64,000 bases of DNA from Gottfriedia acidiceleris. Its GTDB lineage: Bacteria; Bacillota; Bacilli; Bacillales; Bacillaceae_G. The DNA lies in the NCBI RefSeq assembly GCF_004138285.1, contig NZ_SCFN01000005.1:646466-710465 (forward strand), written 5' to 3'. Position 1 is the first letter of the stretch; the number at the start of each line of letters is the position of its first letter. Of this stretch, positions 47,479-57,265 are shown piece after piece. The position numbers were made by a program, and so were the translations under genes. The notes below the pieces were generated by a model. That model worked only from the letters and a program-made list of their open reading frames with translations. It did no database searches and was not told the DNA's origin.

Positions 47479-48501
47479 ATGATGTTTATTCGCAACCAAA
47501 ACATCATTCAAGACATGTTTACTCATTATCAAATTCAACCAGCTGAATTACTTCAAGTACAGTCATATTACATGTTTTGGCAGCGGAATAGGGTGTATTT
47601 TCTTGCACCCATTGGAAATTTAAAAGAAGATGATTTGCAAGAAATGAAGAGTTTAAGTGATTTTATGAGCTCAACCGGTGATCAAACGGTCGCAACCTTT
47701 GTTCAAAATGTTCAAGGGTACTATGTGAGTAAGATTGATGGAAATAATTATTCTTTATTTAAGAGTAACAGACAAAATGAACGCAGTAATAATAACGGTG
47801 AAGAACTAGCAATTTTTCATTTAAGAGGGAAAAAATATTCAGATGAATTGAAAAGATTAAATAGGATAGGGAAATGGAAGAATTTATGGGAAAAACGTTT
47901 AGAGCAATTAGAAAGATTTTGGCAAAGTAAAGTAAATAGTCACCCTGAAAATTTTTTCGAACAAATATTTATTGAATCTTTTCCCTATTATCTCGGAATG
48001 ACCGAAAATGCGATTCAATATGTTGTAGACACTGAACTAGATGATACTCCTCAAGTTGTTGATGCAGCAACAATCTGTCATCAAAAAATGACTGAACGAA
48101 GACAGAAAGAAATTCATTTTGCGAAAGTACCGATTGAATGGATTTATGATCATCCAAGCAGAGACCTTGCTGAATGGGTTAGGGATGAATATTTAGAGAA
48201 TCCTGATAATTATCAAAAGAAAATTCTCTCATTTTTTTATGGTTATGAAAAGAAAAGTCCATTATCTACTTTTGCGTGGCGTTTGTTATTTGCAAGACTT
48301 CTTTTTCCTGTTCACTATTTTGAAACAATTGAAGGATATTATTTGGCAAGGAGTGATGCGGATCGGAAAAGATATGAGCGTAAGTTAGTTAATTATCTTG
48401 AAAATACTAGTGAGTTCGAAGCTTTTTTAGGTGGTTTTTATGATTTAATCGGACTACCAACTGCTAAGTTAGGGATTCGCGAAATTAAATGGCTAAAATA
48501 A
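47479..48501 (+). CDS. yutH: spore coat-associated protein YutH-like (CotS/kinase-fold)
   Basis: 340 residues in the yutH position between yutG and yutI. It has an aminoglycoside-kinase-like organisation as in CotS/YutH, with SPLSTFAWRLLFARLLFPVHYF near 260, but the catalytic kinase motifs are not evident, so it is likely structural. In B. subtilis it is made in the mother cell and associates with the coat. The start could be ATG 47479 or 47482 (ribosome site AGAAGGATG); a GTG at 47476 is less likely. Confidence 0.83.
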   Translation: MMFIRNQNIIQDMFTHYQIQPAELLQVQSYYMFWQRNRVYFLAPIGNLKEDDLQEMKSLSDFMSSTGDQTVATFVQNVQGYYVSKIDGNNYSLFKSNRQNERSNNNGEELAIFHLRGKKYSDELKRLNRIGKWKNLWEKRLEQLERFWQSKVNSHPENFFEQIFIESFPYYLGMTENAIQYVVDTELDDTPQVVDAATICHQKMTERRQKEIHFAKVPIEWIYDHPSRDLAEWVRDEYLENPDNYQKKILSFFYGYEKKSPLSTFAWRLLFARLLFPVHYFETIEGYYLARSDADRKRYERKLVNYLENTSEFEAFLGGFYDLIGLPTAKLGIREIKWLK

Positions 48502-48505
48502 AAGA

Positions 48506-48635
48506 TTCAGACTGTTGACAAACGCTCGCTTTCTTCGTTGCTTCGCCTGTCTGTGGTGCTCATTACCGTCTAAGGTAACTCCGCTCCTCACCAGGCTTCG
48601 CGCCTCGAAAGACAAGCGTTTTCAATCAGTCTGAA
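48506..48635 (+). repeat. TTCAGACTG-bounded element, 130-bp copy
   Basis: Bounded by TTCAGACTG and CAGTCTGAA (9-bp perfect inverted ends). The interior contains CGCTCGCTTTCTTCGTTGC and GCTCATTACCGTC, also found, inverted and shortened, at 38606-38717. There is no reading frame of note. It lies five bases after the yutH stop codon. Confidence 0.8.
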
Positions 48636-48668
48636 TATCAGATTTATGGGTTTACAACAAATACATAC

Positions 48669-48700
48669 AAAAAAGAGAGGGTTTTATACCCTCTCTTTTA
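48669..48700. terminator. bidirectional terminator between yutH and the NifU-like gene
   Basis: AAAAGAGAGGGT and ACCCTCTCTTTT, perfect. Confidence 0.85.
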
Positions 48701-48714
48701 GTATTGACTATATA

Positions 48715-48942
48715 TTAGAATACTTGCTCTACCTCAATTACACCAGGTACTTCTTCTAATAAAGCTCGCTCAATACCAGCTTTTAATGTAATAGTTGAAC
48801 TTGGGCAGCTGCCACATGCACCTAATAGGCGAAGTTTAACAATTCCATCCTCAATATCAACTAAATCAACGTCTCCACCATCACGCAGTAAAAACGGTCT
48901 TAATTTATCTAAAACTTCTTGTACTTGTTCTTTCATGTCCAT
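48715..48942 (-). CDS. NifU C-terminal domain Fe-S protein (YutI-like)
   Basis: 75-residue NifU/NfuA-type carrier. The cluster-binding CGSC is at Cys43/Cys46 within [11 protein letters not shown], preceded by the [15 protein letters not shown] core. It probably delivers Fe-S clusters made by SUF, for example to LipA. The ribosome site GAAAGGAG lies nine bases upstream of the ATG. It is divergent from the yuzD gene. Confidence 0.92.
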   Translation of the reverse strand: MDMKEQVQEVLDKLRPFLLRDGGDVDLVDIEDGIVKLRLLGACGSCPSSTITLKAGIERALLEEVPGVIEVEQVF

Positions 48943-49064
48943 TCATATCGACTCCTTTCACTAATTTTATTATAATCAGTTAAGAGGAAAAAATCTATTA
49001 CAGAGTACTTTGTGTGTTTGAAATTATTTTTGGACACACATTTATTGTATGCTAGGAGGAGAAA

Positions 49065-49367
49065 ATGAGTAATAAAATTTTAGTGGAAGTTTTTGGAGCT
49101 GAAGTAATATGTGCAAGTTGTGTAGGAATGCCATCATCAATTGAAACTTTTGAATGGCTTCAAGCTGCACTTCAAAGAAAATATCCTGACTTAGCCTTTG
49201 ATTTTCAATACATTGATATATTTAATGTAGAGAATAATGAAAAAGAAGATTTCGCTGAACGAGTTAGAAATGATGAATTTTTCTATCCGGTAGTATTAGT
49301 AAATGGAAATGTTGTTGGTGAAGGTAATCCAAAATTAAAAGATGTTTATAACGCTATTGAACTATAA
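49065..49367 (+). CDS. yuzD: YuzD family disulfide-type protein
   Basis: 100-residue thioredoxin-fold protein with CASC (Cys16/Cys19) and the YuzD family layout. It is the conserved partner next to the NifU-like gene. The function is unproven. The ribosome site TAGGAGGAG is strong, and a terminator follows. Confidence 0.85.
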   Translation: MSNKILVEVFGAEVICASCVGMPSSIETFEWLQAALQRKYPDLAFDFQYIDIFNVENNEKEDFAERVRNDEFFYPVVLVNGNVVGEGNPKLKDVYNAIEL

Positions 49368-49375
49368 TGAATTAC

Positions 49376-49406
49376 AACCCTTTACAAAAATGTAGGGGGT
49401 TTTTTA
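49376..49406 (+). terminator. terminator of yuzD
   Basis: AACCC-TTTACA and TGTA-GGGGGTT pair, followed by TTTT. Confidence 0.7.
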
Positions 49407-49613
49407 TTGGTTAAGAATCCTTTTTCTAATCACTAAGTTGTTTTTGTTACGTTCTTTTTAAAGTATGTTGTAACTAAGAATTGAGTATTATTAAAATGTT
49501 TTAATAAAATTCATTATTTTATGTAAATCGCTGTAGATTTACATGATAGAATAGAAGTGTAAAATAAATTACAATTTTTGGCATATATATATAGAATTGG
49601 GAGGAGGGGTGGA

Positions 49614-50036
49614 ATGGTTGCGATATGTTTATTTGTAATTGGAGTTTTATTAATTATTATCGAAATGTTTTCGTTAACCTTTGTATTCTTATGGATTGGT
49701 ATTGCGAGCATTTTAGCATCAGTCGTAAATTATTTAACAGGATCAAACACCTTTACTTTTATCGTTTTTATTATTAGTGCATTAATTTTGTGGCTTAGTA
49801 CAAAGAAATTTGCAAAAAGAATCCACCAGCATAAAACGATTGAAAATGGAGTATATGCATTAATTGGTAAAGAGGTCGTTGTAGCTTCTGTTGAAATAAA
49901 TGATGATACAGTTGGTACGACTAAAGTTTATGGTGACGAATGGACAATCCGTTCTACAGAACCGTTAGTTTTAAATGAAAAGGTAATTGTAACAAAAATA
50001 GAAGGTGCAACTTTATACGTGAAAATAACTAATTGA
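49614..50036 (+). CDS. NfeD-like membrane protein
   Basis: 140 residues. Two or three N-terminal membrane segments (about 1-65) are followed by a soluble OB-fold domain (about 80-138), the short NfeD layout. NfeD proteins pair with SPFH/stomatin proteins, and the next gene is one: its ATG is 12 bases past this stop. The start at 49614 lies behind GGGAGGAGGGG; an upstream in-frame ATG at 49578 has no ribosome site. Confidence 0.88.
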   Translation: MVAICLFVIGVLLIIIEMFSLTFVFLWIGIASILASVVNYLTGSNTFTFIVFIISALILWLSTKKFAKRIHQHKTIENGVYALIGKEVVVASVEINDDTVGTTKVYGDEWTIRSTEPLVLNEKVIVTKIEGATLYVKITN

Positions 50037-50047
50037 GGAGAAGTGCT

Positions 50048-51013
50048 ATGTCTGATGTAAGTTCTATGGTTGGTCCAATTATAATTGGTATTATTGTTTT
50101 ATTTGTTGTGTTACTTTTGTTATCAAGTATTCGCATTGTTAGACAATCTGAAGTATATCTAGTAGAACGATTAGGGAAATTTCATCGTAAATTAGAGAGT
50201 GGAATCCATGTTGTAATGCCATTTGTTGAACGCGTAGCTAGTAAAAAAACATTGCGTGAGACTGTGGTAGATTTTCCACCACAATCGATGATTACAAAAG
50301 ATAATGTTAGTATCCAAGTAGACTCAGTTGTCTTTTATCAAGTAACTGATGTTGTGCGTCATGAATACGAAATTGCTAATCCACTGTCTGCTATTTCTAA
50401 TTTGACTGCTACTACTTTACGTAACTTAATTGGGGAATTAGATTTGGATGAAACTTTAACAAGTCGTGATACAGTTAATAATAAACTCCGTGCAATTCTT
50501 GACCAAGCAACCGATAAATGGGGAATGAAGGTTAATCGTGTAGAGATCCGAAATATTATTCCACCTATTGATATACAAAATGCGATGGAGAGACAAATGC
50601 AAGCTGAACGTACACGTCGTGAAAAAGTATTGAATGCACAAGGTGAAAAAGAATCAAAAATCCTGAAAGCAGAAGGAGAAAAGCAATCAAAAATTCTTGA
50701 AGCAGAAGGGGAACGTTTAAGCCAAGTTGAAAAAGCTCGAGGAGATAAAGATTCTCAAGTTTTACGTGCTGAAGGGGAAGCAGAAGCAATCATTAAGCTT
50801 GCTGAAGCGAAAGCTAGAGGGGAACAACTTGTGTTAGATGTTTGGAGAAATGCGGAGCCAACTAAAGAAATGGTTCAATTGCGTTCAATGGAAGCTTTAG
50901 AAAAAGTAGCTTACGGCCATGCATCAAAACTTGTTATTCCGACAGACGCTACAAAGCTTTTAGGGATGGTTGAAAGTGTAAAAGAAGTTATTAAATCTGA
51001 CAAAACAGAATAA
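50048..51013 (+). CDS. SPFH-domain (stomatin/prohibitin-like) protein
   Basis: 321 residues. One N-terminal membrane segment (about 8-30), then an SPFH domain (RLGKFHRKLESGIHVVMPF near 47), then a helical region with imperfect KILxAEGEK repeats (about 195-255), as in QmcA/HflK-like stomatins. With the NfeD-like neighbour it forms the usual membrane-microdomain pair. The ATG at 50048 follows GAGGAG. A terminator follows. Confidence 0.92.
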   Translation: MSDVSSMVGPIIIGIIVLFVVLLLLSSIRIVRQSEVYLVERLGKFHRKLESGIHVVMPFVERVASKKTLRETVVDFPPQSMITKDNVSIQVDSVVFYQVTDVVRHEYEIANPLSAISNLTATTLRNLIGELDLDETLTSRDTVNNKLRAILDQATDKWGMKVNRVEIRNIIPPIDIQNAMERQMQAERTRREKVLNAQGEKESKILKAEGEKQSKILEAEGERLSQVEKARGDKDSQVLRAEGEAEAIIKLAEAKARGEQLVLDVWRNAEPTKEMVQLRSMEALEKVAYGHASKLVIPTDATKLLGMVESVKEVIKSDKTE

Positions 51014-51014
51014 A

Positions 51015-51050
51015 AAAAAGCCCCTAAGCAATTATGCTAAGGGGCTTTTT
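51015..51050 (+). terminator. terminator of the NfeD-SPFH pair
   Basis: AAGCCCCTAAGCA and GCTAAGGGGCTTTTT. Confidence 0.88.
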
Positions 51051-51085
51051 AGCATATAAGTATAGCTGAAAAGATGATTTTTTAA

Positions 51086-52153
51086 TCAACCATTGTGATA
51101 TTTATATAGCCATAAGATCCCAGACTTAATTAATCTTGGAACACGTCCGATTAGTGGGCGTTCATTGAATAGTCCAAAACCATGTTTTTTACCTAATGAG
51201 CCCATAATACCTTTTAATTTTATTTGAGGCATTACTTCTGGAAGGTCTTCACCTTTCCATTTTTTTTGTAAAACCATAACGATTTGTTCTGCTTGAGCTT
51301 CCGCAAGCTGTGCAGAAGGTGCATATGGTAATGACGCACAATCTCCCACTACATAAACATGCTCATCGTTTGGCATATGATGATATTTCGTTACGACGAT
51401 TCTTCCTGTATTGTCTTTTTCTACGTCTAAATTGCGGACAACTTCAACTGGTTGAATTCCCGCTGTCCAAATAACAGCGTCACAATGAATTTCATCATCA
51501 TGATTAAATAAAGTATTTTTCTCAACTTTTGTAATGTTTGAATTGCTAATAATTTTTACATCGTGCTCAATAAACCAGTTTTGTACATAATAACTAAGTT
51601 TTTCTGGAAACATTGATAAAATTCGGCTTCCACGATCAAATAGTAAAATTTGTAAATCGCTTCTACTTTCTCTTAGTTCACTAGCTACTTCTACACCACT
51701 TAAACCAGCACCTACAACACCGATTACTGAATTAGGAGGTAGACTGTTTACATTTTCATAAGCGTTTCTTGTTTTTTCAATTGTTTGAATACTGTAAGTA
51801 TGTTCCGGTGCACCAGGTACATTATGGTATTTATCCTCACAACCTAAACCGATAATTAAATCATCGTAAGAAACTGATTTTCCATTGCTTAATTCTACTT
51901 TCTTGTTTGCCGTATCAATTGTAGTAATATCTCCATATACAACCTTTAATTTCTCATGAGTTGGTAATGGTATTCTAATGTGTTGCTCTGGAACCGTACC
52001 TGCAACTAATGCATAATACTCAGTTTTAAAGCAATGAAAAGAATTTCGATCAATCAATGTGATATGAACATCCTCAGGTAAATCAGATGTTAATAGACGT
52101 GACAAAGCACGAATATTTCCATATCCGGCACCTAGTAATACGAGGTTTTTCAT
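51086..52153 (-). CDS. yutJ: type II NADH dehydrogenase-like flavoprotein (YutJ)
   Basis: 355 residues of the NDH-2/FAD-dependent pyridine nucleotide oxidoreductase family. The FAD loop is LGAGYGNIRAL near 5-15, the NADH loop GVVGAGLSGVEVA near 145, and the second FAD motif VYVVGDCASLPYAPSAQLAEA near 280. It probably passes electrons from NADH to quinone or another acceptor. A second, longer paralogue lies at 55.9 kb. It has a weak GGGGAAC ribosome site on the minus strand. Confidence 0.88.
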   Translation of the reverse strand: MKNLVLLGAGYGNIRALSRLLTSDLPEDVHITLIDRNSFHCFKTEYYALVAGTVPEQHIRIPLPTHEKLKVVYGDITTIDTANKKVELSNGKSVSYDDLIIGLGCEDKYHNVPGAPEHTYSIQTIEKTRNAYENVNSLPPNSVIGVVGAGLSGVEVASELRESRSDLQILLFDRGSRILSMFPEKLSYYVQNWFIEHDVKIISNSNITKVEKNTLFNHDDEIHCDAVIWTAGIQPVEVVRNLDVEKDNTGRIVVTKYHHMPNDEHVYVVGDCASLPYAPSAQLAEAQAEQIVMVLQKKWKGEDLPEVMPQIKLKGIMGSLGKKHGFGLFNERPLIGRVPRLIKSGILWLYKYHNG

Positions 52154-52350
52154 AGTTGATGTTCCCCTTTTGTTTTATTAGCGTTGAATGAAAAAATTTT
52201 TCTATTTTTCGACAATTATATTATATATATTTTATGTTAAAATAACAACGCCTAACTCGGTAAAATAAAGCTCATTCCATTTATTCTCAAAAGGATTGAC
52301 GTTTTAAAAAAAAAAAGAGTAACTTTATGAGGAGCAAGGAGTGAAAAATA

Positions 52351-52587
52351 GTGAGACCATTAGTCGAATTTTGTATAAAAAACCTAGCAGACGGTGCACA
52401 AAAAGCTTTAGAACAGCTTGAACGTGATCCAAATCTAGACATACTAGAATATGGCTGCCTTGGATATTGTGGAAAATGTAGTCTATCACTTTTTGCACTA
52501 GTTGAAGGGGAAGTAGTAACTGGAGAAACGGCAACCGAGCTAGTAGATAATATTTATATTTTCTTAGAAGAAAATATGTTAATATAA
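52351..52587 (+). CDS. yuzB: YuzB family protein (DUF1450)
   Basis: 78 residues with [18 protein letters not shown] near residue 35, a cysteine-rich motif typical of YuzB; it may bind a metal or cluster. The GTG start lies behind AAGGAGTG. It is divergent from yutJ and followed by a terminator. Confidence 0.88.
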   Translation: MRPLVEFCIKNLADGAQKALEQLERDPNLDILEYGCLGYCGKCSLSLFALVEGEVVTGETATELVDNIYIFLEENMLI

Positions 52588-52619
52588 GAAGCACTGTTAA
52601 TAATTAACAGTGCTTTTTC
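52588..52619 (+). terminator. terminator of yuzB
   Basis: GAAGCACTGTTAA and TTAACAGTGCTTTTT. The 343-bp gap to dapF otherwise holds only a small hairpin (GAGC-TTCAC/GTGA-GCTC at about 52809-52831). Confidence 0.85.
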
Positions 52620-52930
52620 TATTTTTTGAGCTATTTCAACAATATTTTAGTCTTCCTCATAATCCGCTTTACCCCCTCGATCATTCACTAATTTAAACAT
52701 TTCAATAGGGTAAAATTACTATTCTTTAGATTAATTACATTAACCAATACTGTTTATATTACGTACACTATTTTTAATTATTTAGGAATATTAATGCAAA
52801 AAAAAATGAGCATTCACCTAAGTGAAGCTCTTAAAATGTTTCTATATCGAGAAACGGGGGATGTTCTTATTGTGCTCAATTCATTTAAATTTTATACTTA
52901 TATTAATAAAAAAAGTAAGGAGTCATGAAA

Positions 52931-53797
52931 ATGAATTCTTTTCGTTATACAAAAATGCATGGATTAGGAAATAACTATATTTATGTAAATATGTTTGAAG
53001 AAAATTTAAGAGAAGAAGAACTTTCTAAACTTGCAGTTGAAGTTTCAAATATTAATACTGGAATTGGTAGTGATGGAATGATATTAATCTGTCCATCAGA
53101 AGTTGCAGATGTAAAAATGAGAGTATTTAATAATGATGGATCAGAAGCTAAAAATTGTGGTAATGGTCTAAGATGTGTGGCTAAATATGCATTTGAACAT
53201 GGTATTGCAAATAATACTTCATTTAAGATTGAAACGATAAGTACAATTGTTAAAGCAACAGTACATGTTGAAAATAATATTGTTAATCAAGTAACAGTAA
53301 ATATGGGTAAACCAATATTCCAAAGATCACAAATCCCAATGATTGGTGATGACCAGGAATATGCTAAGGACAGAATTTTATTTGAAGAAAAAAGCTATGA
53401 ATTTTCAGCAGTTTCGATGGGAAATCCACATGCTGTTTTTGAAATAAGTGATATAAAAAAGGCACCATTAACAACTTTAGGTCCAATTGTTGAAAAACAT
53501 GAATTATTTCCGGAAAGCGTAAATGTTGAATTTATCGAATGTTTGCCGCATAATGAGATAAATTTCGTTGTATGGGAGCGAGGTTCAGGTGTAACTCAAG
53601 CCTGTGGAACAGGTGCTTGTGCTGCAGCAGTCGCAATGATACAAGAAGGTAAATATAAACGAGATGAACCGATAACTGTTCACCTGCAAGGTGGAGATTT
53701 ACAAATTACTTGGTCTACTGATGGGAATGTATGGATGAAAGGCCCAGCAGTTACAATAACAGAAGGCATATACTATACTCAAAGAGGAGTGAAATAG
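52931..53797 (+). CDS. dapF: diaminopimelate epimerase
   Basis: 288 residues. It converts LL- to meso-diaminopimelate for peptidoglycan and lysine. The two catalytic cysteines are Cys76 (KNCGNGLRC) and about Cys225 (QACGTGAC). The ATG at 52931 is eight bases after AAGGAG; the ATG at 52925 is too near it. The next gene begins at the following base. Confidence 0.96.
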   Translation: MNSFRYTKMHGLGNNYIYVNMFEENLREEELSKLAVEVSNINTGIGSDGMILICPSEVADVKMRVFNNDGSEAKNCGNGLRCVAKYAFEHGIANNTSFKIETISTIVKATVHVENNIVNQVTVNMGKPIFQRSQIPMIGDDQEYAKDRILFEEKSYEFSAVSMGNPHAVFEISDIKKAPLTTLGPIVEKHELFPESVNVEFIECLPHNEINFVVWERGSGVTQACGTGACAAAVAMIQEGKYKRDEPITVHLQGGDLQITWSTDGNVWMKGPAVTITEGIYYTQRGVK

Positions 53798-54151
53798 ATG
53801 ATTACAGTTACTGAACAAGCAGGTTTAAAAATTAAAGAAATGATTGAGAACGAAGAAGATCAAAATACTTTTGTGCGCTTAGGTGTAAAAGGTGGAGGTT
53901 GCTCTGGACTTTCATATGGACTTGGTTTCGATCCACAAAAAAATGATGATGACACGGAATTAGAATATCATGGCATTAAGTTTTTAATTGATAATGAAAG
54001 TGCACCGATTTTAAAAGGAGTTGTAATTGATTTTAAAGAGTCATTACTAGGCGGAGGATTTACAATCGAAAATCCTAATGCAATCGCATCATGTGGATGC
54101 GGTTCAAGCTTTAGAACAGCTACGAATGCTGGTACACCTGAAGAGTGCTAA
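53798..54151 (+). CDS. HesB/IscA-type Fe-S protein (YutM)
   Basis: 117-residue A-type Fe-S carrier with the three conserved cysteines: Cys35 (GGGCSG), Cys99 and Cys101 (ASCGCGSSF). An extra cysteine ends the protein. It is co-transcribed with dapF, as in B. subtilis yutL-yutM. It probably transfers clusters after SUF assembly. Confidence 0.9.
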   Translation: MITVTEQAGLKIKEMIENEEDQNTFVRLGVKGGGCSGLSYGLGFDPQKNDDDTELEYHGIKFLIDNESAPILKGVVIDFKESLLGGGFTIENPNAIASCGCGSSFRTATNAGTPEEC

Positions 54152-54188
54152 TTCAGCAAACAAATTTTGAAAGAAATTTTTTATTACA

Positions 54189-54221
54189 CAAAAATAGGAT
54201 ACTTTTGTATCCTATTTTTTC
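54189..54221 (+). terminator. terminator of dapF-yutM
   Basis: AAAATAGGATA and TATCCTATTTTTT. The remainder of the 312-bp gap to yumC shows AT-rich sequence with a small palindrome near 54356-54412 and nothing else. Confidence 0.85.
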
Positions 54222-54463
54222 TATCAAACAAACTAGGCCAAATTCTTATTTGTTAATATTTTTACAAATTCAGGCTAAATTATTGAATCTTTTTTGAAGT
54301 TGTGTACTATTATATAGTGTAGATAAAAATTTGAATTGATTTTTTATGAAGTTGGTTGTGAAATGGTTCACGAATTATGTTGTACATTGTTCAATGTATC
54401 ACAAATTGTGTTAAAAAAAGACTGCCCATTAAAAGAGAGTCCCTATAATTAAAATCTTATATT

Positions 54464-55453
54464 TTAGAACATTGAAGAACTATGACCTGGTTGTACTTTC
54501 GCAGTTGGATCAATATATGTTTTAGCATGGTTGATTGCTGTTGGTGCTTCACCAAATCCAGAAGCAATTAGCTTAACTTTTCCATCATACGTACAAATAT
54601 CTCCAGCAGCATAAATACCTGGAATATTTGTTTCCATGCGTGAATTAACAACAATGTTATTCTTTTCAATGTTTATGCCCCAGTTTTTAATTGGTCCTAA
54701 AGAAGAAACGAAACCATAGTTAACGATTACATCATCTACTTCGATTTCAATACGCTCTTCAGTTTTTGCATTTTGAAGTACAACTTTTTCAATACGCTCT
54801 TGACCAACGATTCCAACAGGAACCCAAGGAGTTGTTACTTCTACTTTAGAGTTCATTAAATTTTCAACGCTATGCTCATGAGCTCTAAATTTATCACGAC
54901 GGTGAACTAGTGTTACTGTTTCAGCGATTGGTTCAAGCATTAATGACCAGTCTACAGCAGAATCTCCGCCACCGAAAACAACAACTCGTTTACCAGCAAA
55001 TTTATTCATATCATCTACAAAGTAATGTAAGTTTGCTTTTTCAAATTTTTCAGATCCTTCGATTTCAAGTTTACGTGGTTGGAATGCACCATTTCCTGCA
55101 GTGATGATAATAGCTTTTGTATAATGCTCAAAACCATCATTACAAACTAAATGGAATACTCCATCTTCACCTTTAGTAATTGTTTGAACTGATTGCTCTA
55201 AACATTCGGTAGGATTAAATTTTTTCATTTGCTCTTTTAAGTTATTAATTAACTCTTGAGCGCGGACTTTTGGGAAGCCAGCTACATCATAAATATATTT
55301 CTCAGGGTAAAGTGCAGATAATTGACCACCAAGCTGTGGTAAGCTTTCAATTATTTTTACACTAGCTTGTCTCATTCCACCATAAAAAGCAGTGAATAAA
55401 CCAACTGGTCCTCCACCAATAATCGTAATATCATATACTTTTTCGTCTTTCAT
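54464..55453 (-). CDS. yumC: ferredoxin--NADP+ reductase type 2 (YumC)
   Basis: 329 residues, thioredoxin-reductase-like fold without the redox CxxC. The FAD loop is [13 protein letters not shown] near 11-23, the NADPH loop [13 protein letters not shown] near 160, and [14 protein letters not shown] near 285. It is the Bacillus ferredoxin/flavodoxin reductase. The ribosome site AAGGGGGA lies on the minus strand. It is divergent from the ndh-like gene. Confidence 0.94.
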   Translation of the reverse strand: MKDEKVYDITIIGGGPVGLFTAFYGGMRQASVKIIESLPQLGGQLSALYPEKYIYDVAGFPKVRAQELINNLKEQMKKFNPTECLEQSVQTITKGEDGVFHLVCNDGFEHYTKAIIITAGNGAFQPRKLEIEGSEKFEKANLHYFVDDMNKFAGKRVVVFGGGDSAVDWSLMLEPIAETVTLVHRRDKFRAHEHSVENLMNSKVEVTTPWVPVGIVGQERIEKVVLQNAKTEERIEIEVDDVIVNYGFVSSLGPIKNWGINIEKNNIVVNSRMETNIPGIYAAGDICTYDGKVKLIASGFGEAPTAINHAKTYIDPTAKVQPGHSSSMF

Positions 55454-55680
55454 AACGGAATATCCCCCTTATGTATAAATGAATGTCATCTATAATAGAA
55501 TAATATCATAATTTTATTCCGTTAAAATAAAAAAAGGTAATTAAATTATTGTAGAGATTTTCTAAAATAAAACTGGGGTGTGGATCAAAAATAATCAATT
55601 TAGCTTAATATTTTGAGAATTCTACCGATTAGATTTATGCTTGAAATCTTACACAAAAAACTTTAATATTGTTATAGGCT

Positions 55681-55704
55681 AATTGTTAACATTTTGTGAC
55701 AATT
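55681..55704. promoter_or_regulatory. Rex-like palindrome between yumC and the ndh-like gene
   Basis: AATTGTTA-N8-TGACAATT (7 of 8 arm bases complementary). It resembles TTGTGA-type operators of the NADH sensor Rex, which regulates ndh in Bacillus. The assignment is tentative. Further downstream, GCTCACTA..TG..CT.AGTTATAA occurs twice, about 35 bases apart (55739-55799). The rest of the 408-bp gap is AT-rich. Confidence 0.4.
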
Positions 55705-55861
55705 ATTACGAAATATTTAGACAAATACTCTAATAGTTTGCTCACTAATGTACTAAGTTATAATGAATTAGATTGCTCACTATTGAGCTTAGTTATAAAT
55801 TTAGAAATAGTATAGCAAATTGGAAGTACTTAATATAATTTAAAAGGATGGTATGTATATC

Positions 55862-57079
55862 ATGAATAAGCCTAAGATTGTAATCCTTGGAGCTGGGTAC
55901 GGTGGAATTATTACTGCAACTCGACTTCAAAAAACATTATCTGCAAATGAAGCGGACATTACACTAGTAAATAAAAATAGTTACCACTACCAAACGACTT
56001 GGTTACATGAAAATGCGGCAGGTACATTACATCATGACCGTACACGCCTTGATATAAAAGACGTGATTAATCCAAGTAAAGTTAACTTTATCCAAGATAC
56101 TGTTACTCAAATTAAACCAGAAGAAAAGAAAGTTATTCTTTCTAACGGTGAATTAAACTATGATTATTTAGTAGTTGGACTTGGTTTTGAGTCAGAAACA
56201 TTTGGAATTAAAGGTTTAAAAGAACATGCATTCTCAATTGCAAGCATCAATGCTGCTCGTCAAATTCGTGAGCATATTGATTATAGCTTCTCTAAATATT
56301 ACAATACACCAGCTGAAAAGCGCGATGAGTTATTAACAATTATCGTTGGTGGTGCAGGATTTACAGGTATCGAATTTGTTGGTGAACTTGCAAACCGTGT
56401 GCCAGAATTATGCAAAGAATATGATATCGATCGTGATTTAGTTCGTATTATTTGCGTAGAGGCTGCTCCAATGGTATTACCAGGTTTTGATCCTGAATTA
56501 GTTGACTATGCGGTTTCTCAATTAGAGAAAAAAGGCGTAGAATTCAAAATTGGTACAGCTATTAAAGAATGTACTGAAGATGGAATCATCGTTGCTAAAG
56601 GTGATGTAGAAGAGAAAATCAACTCTGCAACTGTTGTTTGGGCTGCAGGTGTACGTGGTAATGCTTTAGTAGAGCAAGCTGGCTTCGAAGCTATGCGTGG
56701 ACGTGTAAAAGTTACAAAAGATATGCGTGTTCCAGGATATGATGACGTATTTATCGTTGGTGATTCTGCTTTATTAATTGACGAATCAAGTAACCGTCCG
56801 TACCCACCAACAGCACAAATTGCAATCCAACAAGGATTTAACGTTGCATACAACTTAGCTGTATTAGTTCGTGGAAAAGGTGAACTTGAAGAGTTTACAC
56901 CGGACATTAAAGGTACAGTATGTTCATTAGGACATGATGATGCAATTGGTGTAGTTTACGGTAAAAAATTAACTGGTTGGAAAGCTTCATTTATGAAGAA
57001 AGTAATCGATAACCGTTACTTATTCTTACTTGGCGGACCAATGTTAGTTCTTAAAAAAGGTAAATTAAACTTTCTATAA
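55862..57079 (+). CDS. type II NADH:quinone oxidoreductase (YumB-like)
   Basis: 405 residues of NDH-2, the main respiratory NADH dehydrogenase type of Bacillus. The FAD loop is [12 protein letters not shown] near 8-19, the NADH loop [16 protein letters not shown] near 160, and [12 protein letters not shown] near 300; a C-terminal membrane-binding helix follows. Position next to yumC and length match B. subtilis YumB. The ATG at 55862 is ten bases after AAAGGATGG; an ATG at 55853 is too close. Confidence 0.92.
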   Translation: MNKPKIVILGAGYGGIITATRLQKTLSANEADITLVNKNSYHYQTTWLHENAAGTLHHDRTRLDIKDVINPSKVNFIQDTVTQIKPEEKKVILSNGELNYDYLVVGLGFESETFGIKGLKEHAFSIASINAARQIREHIDYSFSKYYNTPAEKRDELLTIIVGGAGFTGIEFVGELANRVPELCKEYDIDRDLVRIICVEAAPMVLPGFDPELVDYAVSQLEKKGVEFKIGTAIKECTEDGIIVAKGDVEEKINSATVVWAAGVRGNALVEQAGFEAMRGRVKVTKDMRVPGYDDVFIVGDSALLIDESSNRPYPPTAQIAIQQGFNVAYNLAVLVRGKGELEEFTPDIKGTVCSLGHDDAIGVVYGKKLTGWKASFMKKVIDNRYLFLLGGPMLVLKKGKLNFL

Positions 57080-57086
57080 GCAAATT

Positions 57087-57115
57087 AGCTCGACTTAAGT
57101 CGGGCTTTTTCTTTG
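57087..57115 (+). terminator. terminator of the ndh-like gene
   Basis: AGCTCGACT and AGTCGGGCT, followed by TTTTTC. Confidence 0.8.
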
Positions 57116-57138
57116 TATATTTAGAAATTATAAAATGG

Positions 57139-57213
57139 CAGCGGAGAAGAAAACTTGACGTAGTTGCCTATTTTAGGAATTAAGTATAAATGCAACTACG
57201 CCTCTGTCTTCGC
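57139..57213. repeat. long inverted repeat between the ndh-like and nudix genes
   Basis: CGTAGTTGC (57159-57167) and GCAACTACG (57192-57200) are perfect arms, with GAGAAGA/TCTTCG beyond them. The loop is AT-rich. Confidence 0.6.
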
Positions 57214-57216
57214 TTA

Positions 57217-57243
57217 AAGGCTCGCCAATCGACGAGTTTTCTT
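57217..57243 (+). terminator. CTCG hairpin with T-run
   Basis: AAGGCTCGCCAATCGACGAG followed by TTTTC; a close match to the hairpin at 39722-39751. Confidence 0.55.
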
Positions 57244-57265
57244 TATCGTAAAGGGGTCATAATAG

